Shown in pieces: positions 1 to 42,369 of a DNA stretch of 64,000 nucleotides. The stretch lies in assembly GCA_030141605.1 (NCBI GenBank), contig JAQGDQ010000027.1, positions 299,812 to 363,811 on the forward strand, read 5' to 3'. A program made the position numbers and the translations under genes. Source of the stretch: Tubiluchus corallicola (taxonomy: Eukaryota; Priapulida; Priapulimorpha; Priapulimorphida; Tubiluchidae). Within the stretch, counting starts at the first letter, position 1. Each line of letters begins with the position of its first letter. The notes beneath the pieces are model-generated. The model made no database searches and had not been told where the DNA came from. It saw only the letters and a program-made list of their open reading frames with translations.

Positions 1-1
1 T

Positions 2-529
2 GCATCATTCCTGGAGTTTGTGGACACAGACACATCATCCGAAATGCAGTTGCACACATGCAATGGGATTGATTTCGAGGATGCCAAAATTATGGAGATT
101 TGTGTTGACGAGACTCTTTCCAAAACTGAACTGAACGCGTGTGCATATGTCGCAGGTTGGTTGGAGAGTAAGTGCCAAAATGACATTTCTTTTCCTGAGG
201 ATGAGCCTCTCCTTTCTGAGGAAATGAAAATGTTCATTGAAGAAGTGTCTAGGGGAGGTCTTACAGTGCCCCACACATTCACGTTCGAATTCGTAACAAC
301 TGGCTTGTGTTTTGTGAAGAAGTCAACTCACACAGTCTGCTGCCGCAACAAGCTCATGAACATCCTCTCCATAATCAATGCCTACTTTGATTTTGGAGAA
401 TTTTCAAGAAATGCTCTGAGACGCCTGGCGAATGTACTGCTGCATGGACTACACAATTTGGAGAAGGATCACCAGCAGAACTCAGCCCTTTACCAGACCT
501 CCATTAAGAAGGCGCGACTAGCCGACTAA
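2..529 (+). pseudogene. C-terminal part of a DNA-transposase-like ORF (5' end outside window)
   Basis: The frame is open from base 2 to a TAA at 527-529, so the upstream part lies outside the window. The 176 residues carry an AYVAGWLESK stretch and, about 50 residues later, RGGLTVPHTF. This pairing is seen near the C-terminus of P-element/THAP-type and related eukaryotic transposases (family recall, not a search). No DDE catalytic block can be seen because the start is cut off. The sequence has no internal stop, so it may be a young or domesticated copy. It is annotated as a transposon remnant because no host-gene similarity is recognised and no intron is apparent. Confidence 0.45.
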
Positions 530-3500
530 TTGTCGCAAACATCTCTGCAAAATGGTGAGTGCAATAATTTCATGTATTCTAATTTACACAGATGAACCTA
601 TGAATGAGTTTATATAGTCCTGACAAAATGGTGCAGTCTGTTTATTCTCTATAGAAAGTGACAGGTAATCTTCGGGACACAATGAGTTGCAGATATGGTG
701 TGTTTTTTTTTGGGGGGGGGGGGATATCATAGGTACCACTGTTTTTAAATTACTAGATGAATGAGGAATATGTTCTATGTGTATTGTGGCATGCTATAGG
801 TCACCATGGGGGGTAAATATGTCCAAATTATTAGCACTAAATGTTAAAATTAGATCGCCTCCGCTAGCCGAACCAGAGATCTGAGCGTGCACGTCCTGTT
901 GTATAGTAGTCCTTGTCAAAAACATATTTTATTGCAGTTTCACCTGATTTTGTGCGCTTGGAATCACTGGAACCCTTCATTTTCAGTAAGTCCAGGGTAG
1001 ACGTCTCGATCTACATGATCAGGCGATCCTAACTGGAAAAAGAGGAACGAAATTGTTTATTTTCTGTCATGTTAATGTCCTGTGACTAATTAGTGCAAAA
1101 TTAAACTATTGGCATTAATTAGTATGCTAGAAATAAGTTTTTTGTGAATTCTTTTACTTCTGAAAAATTATTTATTGTTTTTAAAATCAGGGAAAAACAT
1201 GTCATCTGTACAACAAAACGGGTATCAAATGAATTTAAGATAATTTGTTCTTATACTAATCATCTCAGACAATTAGGCCCAAGGTAAGTGAATAGAGTAA
1301 AAGAGTGAGTTACAATATGAATGAATATCCATAGATCTAATTTGCCAGTAATACAGTGTTTCTGGTACAAAGTTCCACAGATAAAAATTCCGAAAAAAAA
1401 CTTGCATTTATAAGCAGCTGTTCTATACTTTAGTGGCAGTTTACCGGGCACTATGAAAAACTGTTAAGAATCACTGACAAGATATCCTCAAAGGTTCTTT
1501 TTCAGAAATAGGGACAAAGGAGGTTTATTGTTTAATGTAGCAAAGTTATGGCCTTCCATGACATGATATTTGTGTACACATGTAAACTTATCAGCTTTGT
1601 GTCACAACCATTTAGTTTGATCATTGATGCAATTTCTTTTGGTAAGTGGCGAAAAATAAAGGAACGAGTCTACATTACTTCCTTCTGGTGTGTCACTCCC
1701 CAATTTACCTATTATGGATATTCTTGCATTCATCTGAAGCGGTTCATGACGATTTGTTAGGAAGTTCTGTATTCGAGCTAGAGGTGCACATCGTGTACTC
1801 CATATTTGAGTTTGTTCTTCTTGCCATTGTGATTTGCTTAAATATTTTGTTGACATGATACGTGAAATCATGACTAATATTCAAGACTGATAAAATTATT
1901 TGGTATTAAATTTCAAAGACTGTTAGAACGTAATTCATTACTGTATGAGTTACCTTTGGCAACATTTTGTCTGCGATTGCTTTAGCTTGAAGGTGCATTT
2001 CGCCGGCTCGCCAAGAAGTTGTATCACACCATCTAGAGGTCTCCTTCGTAAATGCAGACCGCTGATGCACTTCTCTGCCGCTTGAAGCACGCTTTATAAA
2101 CTTAATTCACTTTGCTTAATTGTCCCGGAACATTATAGCATTGTTTTAGAATTGTTTGTTATGGGCTTTTGGTGCACGGTAAAATGGTACAAGTAAAAAT
2201 GGCACAGTAAAGAAGGCACGGGAAAAAATGGGCACACTTGTAAAATTAGGATTAGGATTAGTAAAATGAGTTTAGGATTAGGGTTACCGTGGGGAATAAT
2301 TGTTTTAGTTATTTTTTCCTCTGTTAAGGATGTTATGCATCAACGCTGTTTGTTTTTTTTGTCTGTTACACAGAACTAACCTATTAGGCATAAATTATTG
2401 AACAGATTTCCACGAAACTAGGTGGCGGGTGGAGGACAAAAAAGCGCATTTGACGCAGATTCCTGGGCAGAGGGCGGGGATGAAAACTTGCAGGATGGTA
2501 TTCGCTCATCTTTTTTCATAAAACTTGTCCGAAGACCGTTTGCTGCACTGGCGAATTGTGCACTGGCGAAGTAATATACAATCATTTATTGTGTTATACC
2601 TGACTGCAATTCATCTGCAGTTTCGTACCAACAGAAATGAACTATGTACTGGATCAGTGACCGTAATATAAATTAAAGTTAATTTACTAAGGCAATGTGA
2701 TCGGAAATAGAACCAACTTAGAAATTCTAAACTAAGCTAAGCAGATATATATAATGAAAAGACATTTTTTATTAATTATTTTTACAGCTGCCACCTGGAA
2801 ATGATACTAACATTAACATAAAAAGAACAAAACAATTGAATGAAGAACATTAATGCTAAGTAGTAAAGTTTAGTTTCTATATAACAACAACAAAGTAGGA
2901 TGTACAAGTTTTGGATAACATATTTTAGTAGCACATTGATCCCAACACAGTACAAAAACCCTATCCTAAGTATCGAGTATCTCTTAATCTTAGTAAGACA
3001 TCCTGGCATTGTATAGTTATGTTGTAAAAATTTCCACAAAACAGGGAAAATAAATGTACTAAAATCAAAATTAAAAAAAATATTTATTAGTGAAGCTCTA
3101 ACGACTTTGTTTTGTGAAAAGCAAAATGCTCTCAATAGTGGCAACGTCACCAAGGTATCACTAAACGGCTTTAGTGACAGCTTTTGTGACGCGTTTAGTG
3201 ATGGCTTTGTAAAATCGCCTTCAGTTTTTAAAGTGCTCGGACAAGGACGTATTCCAAACGCCAACCGACTTCTTACCGAATTCTTACAAAGCGGAATCCA
3301 GTACATTGATTTCGTATTACATTATGGTACTTAAACCTGTACGTCAGACCTGAACATAAATATTTCGGGTAAGTAGGTAAGTAATTTATTTGAATTTTAC
3401 AATTTACGGAAACATTGAAAAAATATACAGTTATTTATGATAAGACAGCATGCATATATTATTAATGACAAGAACCAGGAGGTAAACTTGTTAAGTGTTT

Positions 3501-5150
3501 GCGTCGCTGTAAAAACGTCCAAATAGTTGAAAAACGAAAAAACCGTGGTATTTAAGTAGCTTAAAAGCAAAAAGCGGCACAAAACATGGATGGAAGTCAC
3601 ACATAAAAGAATGTACAAAATGATTGGCTTGGGAAGATTCAGCTCAAAGAGATCAGAAAGCGCTCTAGTTTCAACTCAAAAAAGAACTCAAGGTGGAACA
3701 ATAGGTAGTTACGGTGACTACTGAATTGATACAAGTAGGTATTAGATAACAGATATTATTTAACTGATGAGGCGAAGCGGTAAATGTTATATCGGCATTT
3801 CACACTGAGGGCCGAGTTCCACAGTTTAGGTCCGCTAAATGTTTTGCAGTATTGGTTGTACAGCAACAGGGTTTGTAATCATTATAAATAGTATTATGTG
3901 ATTTCACGTTCTTAATTACAGGATTCTTGAAGTATGTAGGTAATAAATCGTTAATTTTTTAAACAAAAATTGCAGTGCTATATTTATTAGAATTCTGCAA
4001 CAGGTATAGTATGAGTCAGTAAAGATAGTAAAGTTATGCACAGCGGTTTATATTAAGGGTACTTCTATGAACACAAGTTAGTCATCTTTCTTTCAGGTTT
4101 TAGTTCATTATAAATTTTTGCATCCAGCATTCTGAATATTTTACTCCAGCGCACAATCTCCATGATTTGCATCTACTATTTGATTCCACAGCACCTGACT
4201 AATATATTTCAGCAAAAACTAAATATAGAACGATAAAACTTTGTTTGAACAACGCCATTGATTGGCAAAGAACGTCAACTGTTCAATTTGAATAAATTTA
4301 AAAAATCAGTTAAATTCTATTTGATCGTTGTTAATGACCTATTCAGTAATTGACGTATCTGCGTTAAGAATTATTGCTAGTATCCAAGAACAGCTTTTTA
4401 GGGTTTTTCAATTATTAAAAACATTCAAGTGCCTTCCTATTGTAAAACCAATGTAATATGTAATAAATGTACTTCAAATTTCACAAGTTTCCCGATTACA
4501 ATTTTGTTTTCCAATTGAATTATATAATTATAAATAATAATATTGTTAACTATGGTAGCAATCAGTAGAGGAAACACTAAAAAGCACTCGCTTCTTCTTC
4601 TTCATGGCAACCTTCACAAATTATTATTGTATTGCATCAATTTATTGTATTGATTGCAATAAGTTTGGCAAGCATTGTAATAAGTCATTGACTGGTTATT
4701 GTTAAACAAAATTTCTTTATTTAAAGATTTCTTAATGTTAATCATAAAGAAATCTGATGTGACACTGTGCTTGGTTAACGTTAATGGGGCTAAATACATG
4801 GATGAAAGTGCTGTAGCTCCAAGAGCCTTCCTAAGTATTGCTTAAACATACCCGTGAGTTAAATCAACAAATTTCTTTTAGATGCCGTTCTTGGCAAGAC
4901 GATGTTTGAATGAACTATAATGACAGGAATAAGCATAACGAGATGCACTCACTGTTTTCATATTACGCAGATTGTGGTATTTAGAACCCTGGAAACAATT
5001 TTTCCAATATTTTCCTTTAGAATCCATTGTGTCACTATCCCATCTCTTTGTTCATTGAATGATTTCTTCCCAATCAACTACAATTTGCTTAACAAATAAC
5101 TGTTTTTAAAAGCAGTTTGCGGTAGCAGCAAACGTGAATGTTTGTTACTA
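530..5150. other. Gene-free stretch, AT-rich
   Basis: No convincing exon is seen on either strand. Open frames such as 1602-1871, 2782-3306 (minus) and 3107-3334 (plus) lack motifs and convincing splice sites. Small structures: a G-run after a T-run at 702-722, a short array of TTAGGA-like units around 2244-2286, and a perfect hairpin at 3160-3179 (arms TCACTAAA and TTTAGTGA). None has a clear function. Confidence 0.5.
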
Positions 5151-6082
5151 TACCGTAAAACGGGCCGAATATGGACGATGGGGTGAATAGGAGACAAATC
5201 CCAAGAAATTTATTAAAGGCTACTACTTTGCAGGAATAAGTAATGTACAGTTTATTATAATTTTATAAACCAGGCTGATGCGCAAATGCGTGTACTGTTT
5301 ACCAAGAACTTACATTATTGTGAAGTCATTAGTTCCTGGTAGCCATGGCAACTGTGAACCGAAGACATATTAATAACACAAAAAATAATGGTAGTCTGAA
5401 CTTTTATTGCACAGGCTTAGTCATTAGTCCAGATGTGGTTATTTTGTCCTGGCCGTTGAGTGACTTATCTTCAGTAATACCCAACAATTTTTTCACTTTC
5501 GACTTTATTTTTTTGTGAATTTTTCAGCAATTTTAGACCTAGTTTGATGAAGACAACTGGGCGAATCGGGACAGCATGCCACGCACGTATAAATGACTCC
5601 CTCCAGGAAAACAACACCAAGAACAGTACAATACTATGAGCAAAATGTTAAGTTCAGTTCCAAGACATGAAGCCAATTAGAGAGAATGACAAATTTTGAT
5701 GTTTGATGATATGCAACAGATTGTGTTAGCTAGGAGCAGTGCTGTCTAACCAAGCTTTGTAAATTTATCCTAGATGTCAAGATAACTGATTTTGAAACAC
5801 ATTTTTGAAACCTAAGTTGTATCTCTAACCACTTCATGTAATGCAAGATGGGTACAAGAACTAAAAATAAGGTTGACCCTATTCACCCCAAAATCTGAGA
5901 TGTATAAGGACACTGGTTTTTTAAAAAAACAATTTACGATTTTTGTCACAAGAACAATACCTTCAAAAGATAAATAATGAAATATGTGGCCATATAACTA
6001 TCAAGCACAATTTAGAATAAAAACTAATAAAAAAGTAATGACAGTTTATATGTAAACTGTCCCTATTCACCCTGTTTTGCGG
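5151..6082. mobile_element. Mariner-type MITE or decayed Tc1/mariner element
   Basis: The left end starts TA then CCGTAAAACGGG, followed about 20 bp later by GGGGTGAATAGG. The right end, read on the minus strand, starts CCGCAAAACAGGGTGAATAG. These imperfect terminal inverted repeats match the general pattern of mariner/IS630-type MITEs, and the left end abuts a TA. A third copy of the motif (CCCTATTCACCCC, minus orientation) lies near 5878. No transposase frame survives. The right boundary is uncertain because no clean TA was seen there. Confidence 0.55.
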
Positions 6083-6145
6083 CTGTTTCCAGTTTATTAA
6101 TTAGTGCAATTGCTTAAATTCTTGGGTGCTAGTACAAAGCTCCAT

Positions 6146-6195
6146 GTTTGCCTGACGCAAGGCTAAAGCCGAAATGTTAGTTCTCAATAAAGATA
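6146..6195 (+). repeat. Stem-loop repeat tail (CTGACG-hairpin-GAAA motif)
   Basis: The block reads CTGACGCAAGGCTAAAGCC, then GAAATG, and is followed by AATAAAG. The GGCT/AGCC arms form a small hairpin between a CTGACG box and a GAAA box. This resembles short structured tails of metazoan retroelements and, loosely, the hammerhead core (CTGANGA, stem, GAAA), but the core GA is GC here, so cleavage activity is unlikely. Confidence 0.35.
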
Positions 6196-6226
6196 TTTTC
6201 AAAGCTAGCTTGGGTTTCGCTTTTTG

Positions 6227-6232
6227 TTTATT
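6227..6232 (-). terminator. Candidate poly(A) signal of the 6339-7265 GPCR
   Basis: AATAAA on the minus strand, about 107 nt after the stop codon of the GPCR gene. Confidence 0.4.
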
Positions 6233-6338
6233 TTTTTAACTATACATGTATTTATAATGCACAAAAACAAAAAACACTTGGAATGCAGTAATGCACAACA
6301 TGAATCCTTTGCCTTTATCAGCTACAAAATGATAATGG

Positions 6339-7265
6339 CTAATCATCTGGCAATACAAGTTGAAACTTGCAAATTAGTAACTTTTTGAAAGCTGTGCGAA
6401 ATTCAGAGCTTCTTGTATAAACGAGTGGATACACTATAAGTCTAGAATAGCAAAGCATGTGCTCAAATAAATATGCCCATGGTTCTACACCAAAGACACT
6501 GTGCACAATTTCAAAAACCATATACATTAATGATAGTACTATAAAAGACAACGTTGCACACCCCATTGTGACAGTGCATTTCTTTTCCAACTGAGCACAT
6601 TTCGAATTTTTATGAAAATTACCTAATTCTGTCGATATCTTAATTGCTTGCTGATGAGCCTTGCGCCATATGACACCATATACAATAACCAGTCCAATAG
6701 ATGGCAAAATGTACACGAAAACATATAATGCCGGAACATACGGATCTGAAAAGTTCCAATGGCAAGGAATTCCATTTTTTATCCAGCTAGGCAATAAAAC
6801 AATGCATAATATCAGAGCAGCAAGTACCCAGGAAACGATCATTCCAGCAAGGGCTTTCTTTGCAGTTACAAATGCATGGTAACGCAACGGCAGAAATATG
6901 GATATGCACCTTTCGATCGCAATCAACCACAACACAAAGTAATCCACGGTAGAAAACTGCCACCAGGTGACGTGGTGATAACAGTGGATGCTAGGAGACA
7001 CATCAACTCCTTCAAAGAGCTTGGATAAACGAAACACTGTGAAAGGTGTTAAAACAATTACCATCAGGAGCCCATCCGCTGCCATACAAATAACACCAAA
7101 GTTTCTGCAAACACGCAGACTTCGATACTTTACAACTGAGAGTAAAATCAGCGTATTAACAAAAGTACCAACTGCTGATATAATAAGCAAGTAAAAACAG
7201 TATGTGATGCTTCGTAGAATGTGAGATTGTTGCACTCCCACGCCTACACTACTATTATTATACAT
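6339..7265 (-). CDS. Orphan class A (rhodopsin-like) GPCR, paralogue 1
   Basis: Intronless 308-residue seven-transmembrane receptor at the plasma membrane; ligand unknown. The short N-terminus has one N-glycosylation site (NNSS). TM1 keeps the asparagine (FVNTLILLSVVKY), TM2 has CMAADGLL with Asp2.50, TM3 ends in ERC in place of DRY, TM4 has its Trp (SWVLAA) and TM5 its Pro (YILPSIGLVIVYG). Extracellular loop 2 has the motif WIKNGIPC, whose Cys presumably pairs with the Cys at the top of TM3 (IHCYHH). TM6 lacks CWxP and TM7 reads SRLIVYPLVY, so Asn7.49 of NPxxY is replaced by Tyr. The next gene, 453 bp upstream on the same strand, is a paralogue with the same loop-2 and TM7 signatures, so this is a tandem duplication. 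The start is the first ATG before TM1. Confidence 0.85.
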   Translation of the reverse strand: MYNNSSVGVGVQQSHILRSITYCFYLLIISAVGTFVNTLILLSVVKYRSLRVCRNFGVICMAADGLLMVIVLTPFTVFRLSKLFEGVDVSPSIHCYHHVTWWQFSTVDYFVLWLIAIERCISIFLPLRYHAFVTAKKALAGMIVSWVLAALILCIVLLPSWIKNGIPCHWNFSDPYVPALYVFVYILPSIGLVIVYGVIWRKAHQQAIKISTELGNFHKNSKCAQLEKKCTVTMGCATLSFIVLSLMYMVFEIVHSVFGVEPWAYLFEHMLCYSRLIVYPLVYTRSSEFRTAFKKLLICKFQLVLPDD

Positions 7266-7718
7266 GGCGAATGGTAGAATAAATCAGGAGTTTCACTCTT
7301 ACAACATCTATTATAACAGTTATCTGTCAATCAATGTTCTATGTGCTCTAAAAACATGGCTTCAATGGTAGTATCATGTGTGTGTAAATGTGAATATTAT
7401 TTGAGCGCAAATATTTGAGGGTAAAGAGGAGTGCATTACAAACAATCAGTCAGGTACAAAAGCAATTAGGACATGGATTTCCGATTGACAACTTTTGAGT
7501 TAACAACTCTATGTTATATGTTTGCTGTGACCTGAACACACAGTATTACATTTCGGTGCAAGTTACTGTTTAATTACTCATTAGTTGCATCGCAAATCAT
7601 GCTTTTGATACTTGTAGTGCATTCTGAAAATGCCCTTTTCATTGACATTGAATTATATTGCAATATAGAACAATAATAATAGTTATAATTGATATCCATC
7701 ACTTGTATGTTTAATTTT
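7266..7718. other. Spacer between the two GPCR paralogues
   Basis: AT-rich and without exon-like frames. It must hold the promoter of the downstream receptor and the 3' end of the upstream one, but no element can be named. Confidence 0.5.
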
Positions 7719-8594
7719 TTACCTACTCGTAACACGACGAGATGATATAAATAAGTATTTAATTCCAGATCTAAAATCAGCCATACTTGAATATATCAGT
7801 GGATGTATCAGAGTGCGTGAAACAGCTATAACTCGAAAGGTGAAGTAGAACCACAACGGCATACAATCATGACAAAAAATACCAATAAGTTCTATTATAA
7901 CGTAAATCATCACACAGGTGAAGAAAGATACAACTATGAGTCCGATCGTTTTTGTTGCTTTATTTTCCATGACTATTTTCAACATGTGTGCTTCAGACAA
8001 CGTGGATTCAGTTAGTGTTCTTTTGTAGTGAGATTCAGCTTTGTACCAAAGAAGGCCATAAAGAACAACTACACAGACCATGGGTATTCCAAAGAGCACA
8101 GCAAAACACAATTTAACGTAAAGTTCTTCAAATGACCAACTGCCTTTACAAGGAATTCCAGACTTCACCCAACCTGGAACTGTGAATATACAAACAACCA
8201 AACTAGAGAACATCCAAGTAAGAACTAGAACAATTGTAAGTCTGTCTTGAGTAACCAGTGTTGGGTACTGCAATGGCCAGTATATAGCAACATATCTTTC
8301 AACGGCTATAACACAAATAACGTAGAAATCGACAACAGTCATCAGCCACCAAAAATAATCGAACAAGCAACGCTCACTTGACCTAAGCTTTGCTCCACCA
8401 AGCATTAATGGTAGATGGTAAGTGCAAAAAATACTGAAGAATAAACCACATAAAATCCCTTCGATGGCAATCGATATTAACGGCAAATTTCGCGTAGTGC
8501 GTAGTTTTCTAAACTTAATTATGGCAAATAACAGCAGTGTATTTAAAATGAATCCAAAAATCGATATCACAGAAATACAAGCAAACGAGATCAT
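7719..8594 (-). CDS. Orphan class A (rhodopsin-like) GPCR, paralogue 2
   Basis: Intronless 291-residue receptor. The ATG is preceded in frame by TAA, so unless there is an upstream exon the protein begins almost inside TM1 (ISIFGFILNTLLLFAIIKF). TM2 reads ISIAIEGILCG, with Glu replacing Asp2.50. TM3 carries an ERY box (CVIAVERYVAIYWPL). Loop 2 has WVKSGIPC, matching WIKNGIPC of the neighbour. TM5 has GIPMVCVVVLYG. TM6 lacks CWxP (FFTCVMIYVII). TM7 reads SRTLIHPLIY, with His at 7.49 of NPxxY. The shared signature SRxxxxPLxY and the loop-2 motif join the two receptors into one lineage-specific group. Class A membership is clear; ligand and coupling are unknown. Unusual TM2/TM7 polar residues suggest altered sodium-site behaviour or constitutive activity (inference). 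Confidence 0.85.
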   Translation of the reverse strand: MISFACISVISIFGFILNTLLLFAIIKFRKLRTTRNLPLISIAIEGILCGLFFSIFCTYHLPLMLGGAKLRSSERCLFDYFWWLMTVVDFYVICVIAVERYVAIYWPLQYPTLVTQDRLTIVLVLTWMFSSLVVCIFTVPGWVKSGIPCKGSWSFEELYVKLCFAVLFGIPMVCVVVLYGLLWYKAESHYKRTLTESTLSEAHMLKIVMENKATKTIGLIVVSFFTCVMIYVIIELIGIFCHDCMPLWFYFTFRVIAVSRTLIHPLIYSSMADFRSGIKYLFISSRRVTSR

Positions 8595-9414
8595 GAAAAC
8601 AAAATTTTATCAACCGAAACAAGAGTGTTATTCCTCTCACAACCAATGCTCTCATTGCCAGCCATGTAGTGTTTCAATTTTCTTAAATTTGATATCAGTA
8701 TGAATTTGTCTGCTGAAAAAATTTCCCACTAATTCAGCTAAACATATAGGAAAAAATGCTTTGCTGCATTTGTGCACAACTATAATGCAGTTACAAATCG
8801 TTATGGTACTGGACATTTGTATGGACGCTTTTGTATGGCAAGTTGCATTGTCTTCTAATTTAGCTAAAATGCATTAATGTGTTTATCTTATGTTGATTAT
8901 AGACATTTGATATTTTTGCTCTACATTAGCATAATGTAGCAATCATATAATGTACAGAGATGAAAACTGTCAGTATAATAATGAATCAGCTACTGTGTTG
9001 TTCAAGCTTTTCCACTGTCAAACTATTATTATTGAAATGCCTACCAGACTGTGAACAAAGATGATAACTAACACTAGAAATATATGAACATTATATTATT
9101 TTTAGCAAAGTGAATAAGAAGCTTTTCAAACAATTTCCTGCCAAAACAAAATGCTTTTTCTAAAGCTTCCTTCATTGGTACTGCGTATCTAGAAATTTAA
9201 AAAGCAATTTTGACCTTCATTTCTTTTTGATTGTGGCACACCGTTGCCGCAAACCGGTACCTAAATGACATTTTTTGAAAGCTGAAATCTAACAAAAACA
9301 ATATATTAAAAAACTAATAAATAAAAAACTAATTTTTTTATTACATGTCCTAATTCTTGTTACTAACAATAGTGAACAACAAACATTTACATTTTTTTTA
9401 AATTTCTCTCTCTC
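8595..9414. other. Intergenic spacer, GPCR 5' side to LARS2 3' side
   Basis: No exon or element recognised. It should contain the promoter of the minus-strand receptor on its left and the 3' UTR of LARS2 on its right. Runs of TTAATAT/AAAT give very low GC. Confidence 0.5.
9337..9342 (-). terminator. Candidate LARS2 poly(A) signal
   Basis: AATAAA on the minus strand, 73 nt after the LARS2 stop codon. Confidence 0.5.
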
Positions 9415-39939
<30,525 letters not shown>

Positions 39940-40962
39940 TTAGCTGGGTAAAAACTTATGCAGTGTGACAAAACCTTCAGTTAACTTTAATAGTCATACA
40001 GTACAATAGACTTTAATAACGGTATGGTACCTCACTCTTCACCAACTAAAGAAAAAGCCTAAGACATTCTAAGAAAGTTCCAAACCTTCATTATAACTAC
40101 CTAATGTCTCATTTAGCAACTACCGTATCAGGTATGATCCCCGTCATGACTGTGTGACAATCAAAGTGGTCATGCATCACTGGTGAGTGTCGTGTGACTA
40201 GGTTATCATGCTTGTTGATTGTCATATGCGACAAACAAAGCTCTACAATAGTTGAAAATTGAATTGAAATGAAACAAAATCAGTGGCCTTGTGCAGAAGG
40301 TTCTGGCCTTTGATTGGGTAATTCTACTTGGGGAAAAAGTCATGTCACTCAGGAATCATGTAAACTGAATTTCAACATTAGCATGCAATAAAAATGTCAC
40401 TTGAAAATGACTTATGCATGTCTTCCTGCAACTTCTTCGAGTCACTAATTCACTTACACGTTGCCTACTTCTTTAATTGCTGCTTTGGGTATTCCATCAT
40501 GACCACTGCAACTTCTTTAATTTTCTCTTAGCACTTGTGTACTCCATCAAATCTTCAGCTTGAACCCATCTTTTATTTAAATGAGTAAATGTGACAAAAT
40601 TGTACAAGCTCACGAAGATGAACTACCTGGACACTTCTAATTGGCGTACATAAAGCCAAAAAAACAATACGGACGGTTAATACTTACAAAACTTTGCAAA
40701 CTCTTTACTTACTGCACTATAATTCAATTTGTTTGGGGTTATACCATACTCGAAGTTGGATACTACACTTTCCTTTTTGACTTCGTGCCAATTGAGGGAT
40801 ATGGGAATAAAATAACTTGGATTTTTTACCCAAAATTTAATAACACAACTTTGCAGCAAAAAGTTGACAAAGAGACGATTACAGATAGTAGTTTTATAGC
40901 TAAGCCAAAATTTACCCAAATTTCAAAAATTTAGCGACCAAAATTTGGGATTCGAGAGAGCA

Positions 40963-41716
40963 GAGCTTAAGACACGTGAATCCACTCTGTGGGGCGCCGA
41001 GTAACCCACTAGCTGAAGTAGGACAATTGGCGTACATGGGCTAGCCCAAGTAGGACGCGTCGTACAAGGGCTAGCCCAAGTAGGACACGTCGTACAAGGG
41101 CTGCCCAAGTAGGACACTAGAGACAGGTCACAAATTGAGTCGTTAGCCGTACTGGCAGCACCAGTTGTCCTTGTTTATTTAATAATAATAACTGAAAATG
41201 TCAAAAACGTTGAATAATCTTATTTTGAATTAGTAAAATTTCCAATATGAAATTTGGCTTCAATATTAATCTTTTTGTAGTGAAATAAGCCCACCTCTTA
41301 GGCGATTCCAACATTTGCTTAAGGTATATCATTTTTATTTTGTCTCCCTTCACAGACACGTTGTTTCACTACCTCTTGGACAAATTATTGTTTTCTGCTA
41401 AGTAAATGGGCTAGCGAGCTATATGCCCTACATAGTTCCTTTCTTTAAAACATTAGATAGTTAGTTGAATGTTATGATGATATTAATGGACCTAATAATA
41501 ATGAAGATATTACTGTAAAAACAGATTGTAAATTGTCAAGGAGTATCCATCATTATTATAAAGTTTTTTTTTCTAAAACATTATGTCATAATTCTCGACA
41601 GCAATGTAGGACGCTGCTTTTCCGCAAATTTAGCACATGCATTTTACACGAACTGTTAAACTTTGGCTAGTGGCTTACTCGGCGCCCTACACACTCAATC
41701 CAGTGCATCAATTCTG
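40963..41716. mobile_element. Non-autonomous DNA transposon with long TIRs and internal tandem repeats
   Basis: The terminal inverted repeats share GGGCGCCGAGTAA.CCACTAG (left near 40992-41013; right, on minus, near 41650-41695) and extend outward with weaker matches. Inside the left end lie about 3.5 tandem 30-bp units (41011-41118). The element sits in the LARS2-RPL13 interval. The exact ends and target duplication were not resolved. Confidence 0.6.
41011..41118. repeat. 30-bp tandem repeat array
   Basis: Units at 41011-41040 (diverged), 41041-41070, 41071-41100 and a partial copy to 41118. The core is CTAGCCCAAGTAGGAC. On the minus strand the array encodes repeated PTWASPCTTR, a by-product of the 30-bp period. 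Confidence 0.85.
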
Positions 41717-42369
41717 TAGTAGGTGACAGCACAAACTTCCTTTTCCGGCTTCGGCCATAGTAAAATTGGTTGGTATTTTTAATACTTGCAAAATCCGTTT
41801 GTACCTTTGCAATCATAAGCAAATAATAATTATTTATTTCTATAATTTATCGTGTTATTTTTTCCTCGTAAACAAGTTAAAAATCTTTTTCGCCCTGCAT
41901 GCCTATCAAAGTAAACTGTATACGAATTTACTAAGTAACATACAACAGCGATAATTCTCTTGTTTATCTTTCAACCCCACAGTGTTTTGAGAGTCAAGTT
42001 AGTATATTTGTAATAATGCTGCACATAACATTGTTTAGACACCAGTATTAAAAGAAGTAGCGATATCACTATCTTTGTTTACCATAGGTTCACCAACATC
42101 TAAAGACACTCTAAATCATTTTTTCGAAAATTTGCTTCCTATTATGTATCTTATTGTATTAATTGTGTATTTGTGTTGATGTGAAATAAATAAACAAAAC
42201 AAAATAAACTACCGCCACCATTTTGACTTGGTGTAAGGAACCGAAAACTAGAAACCATACACTCAATCTGTAAACAAGTTTTCTGTGACGTTTGCGCCTT
42301 GACTACAATAATTGTAACGACTTGGTACACTATACACATAGTCTATAGCTAAGGCCCTGACTAATATCA

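Noticed and set aside
2240-2290. Interstitial telomere
   Set aside because: Only a few imperfect TTAGGA-like units.
2782-3334. Overlapping frames on both strands with up to 174 residues
   Set aside because: Low-complexity hydrophobic or short frames around hairpin repeats, with no family signature.
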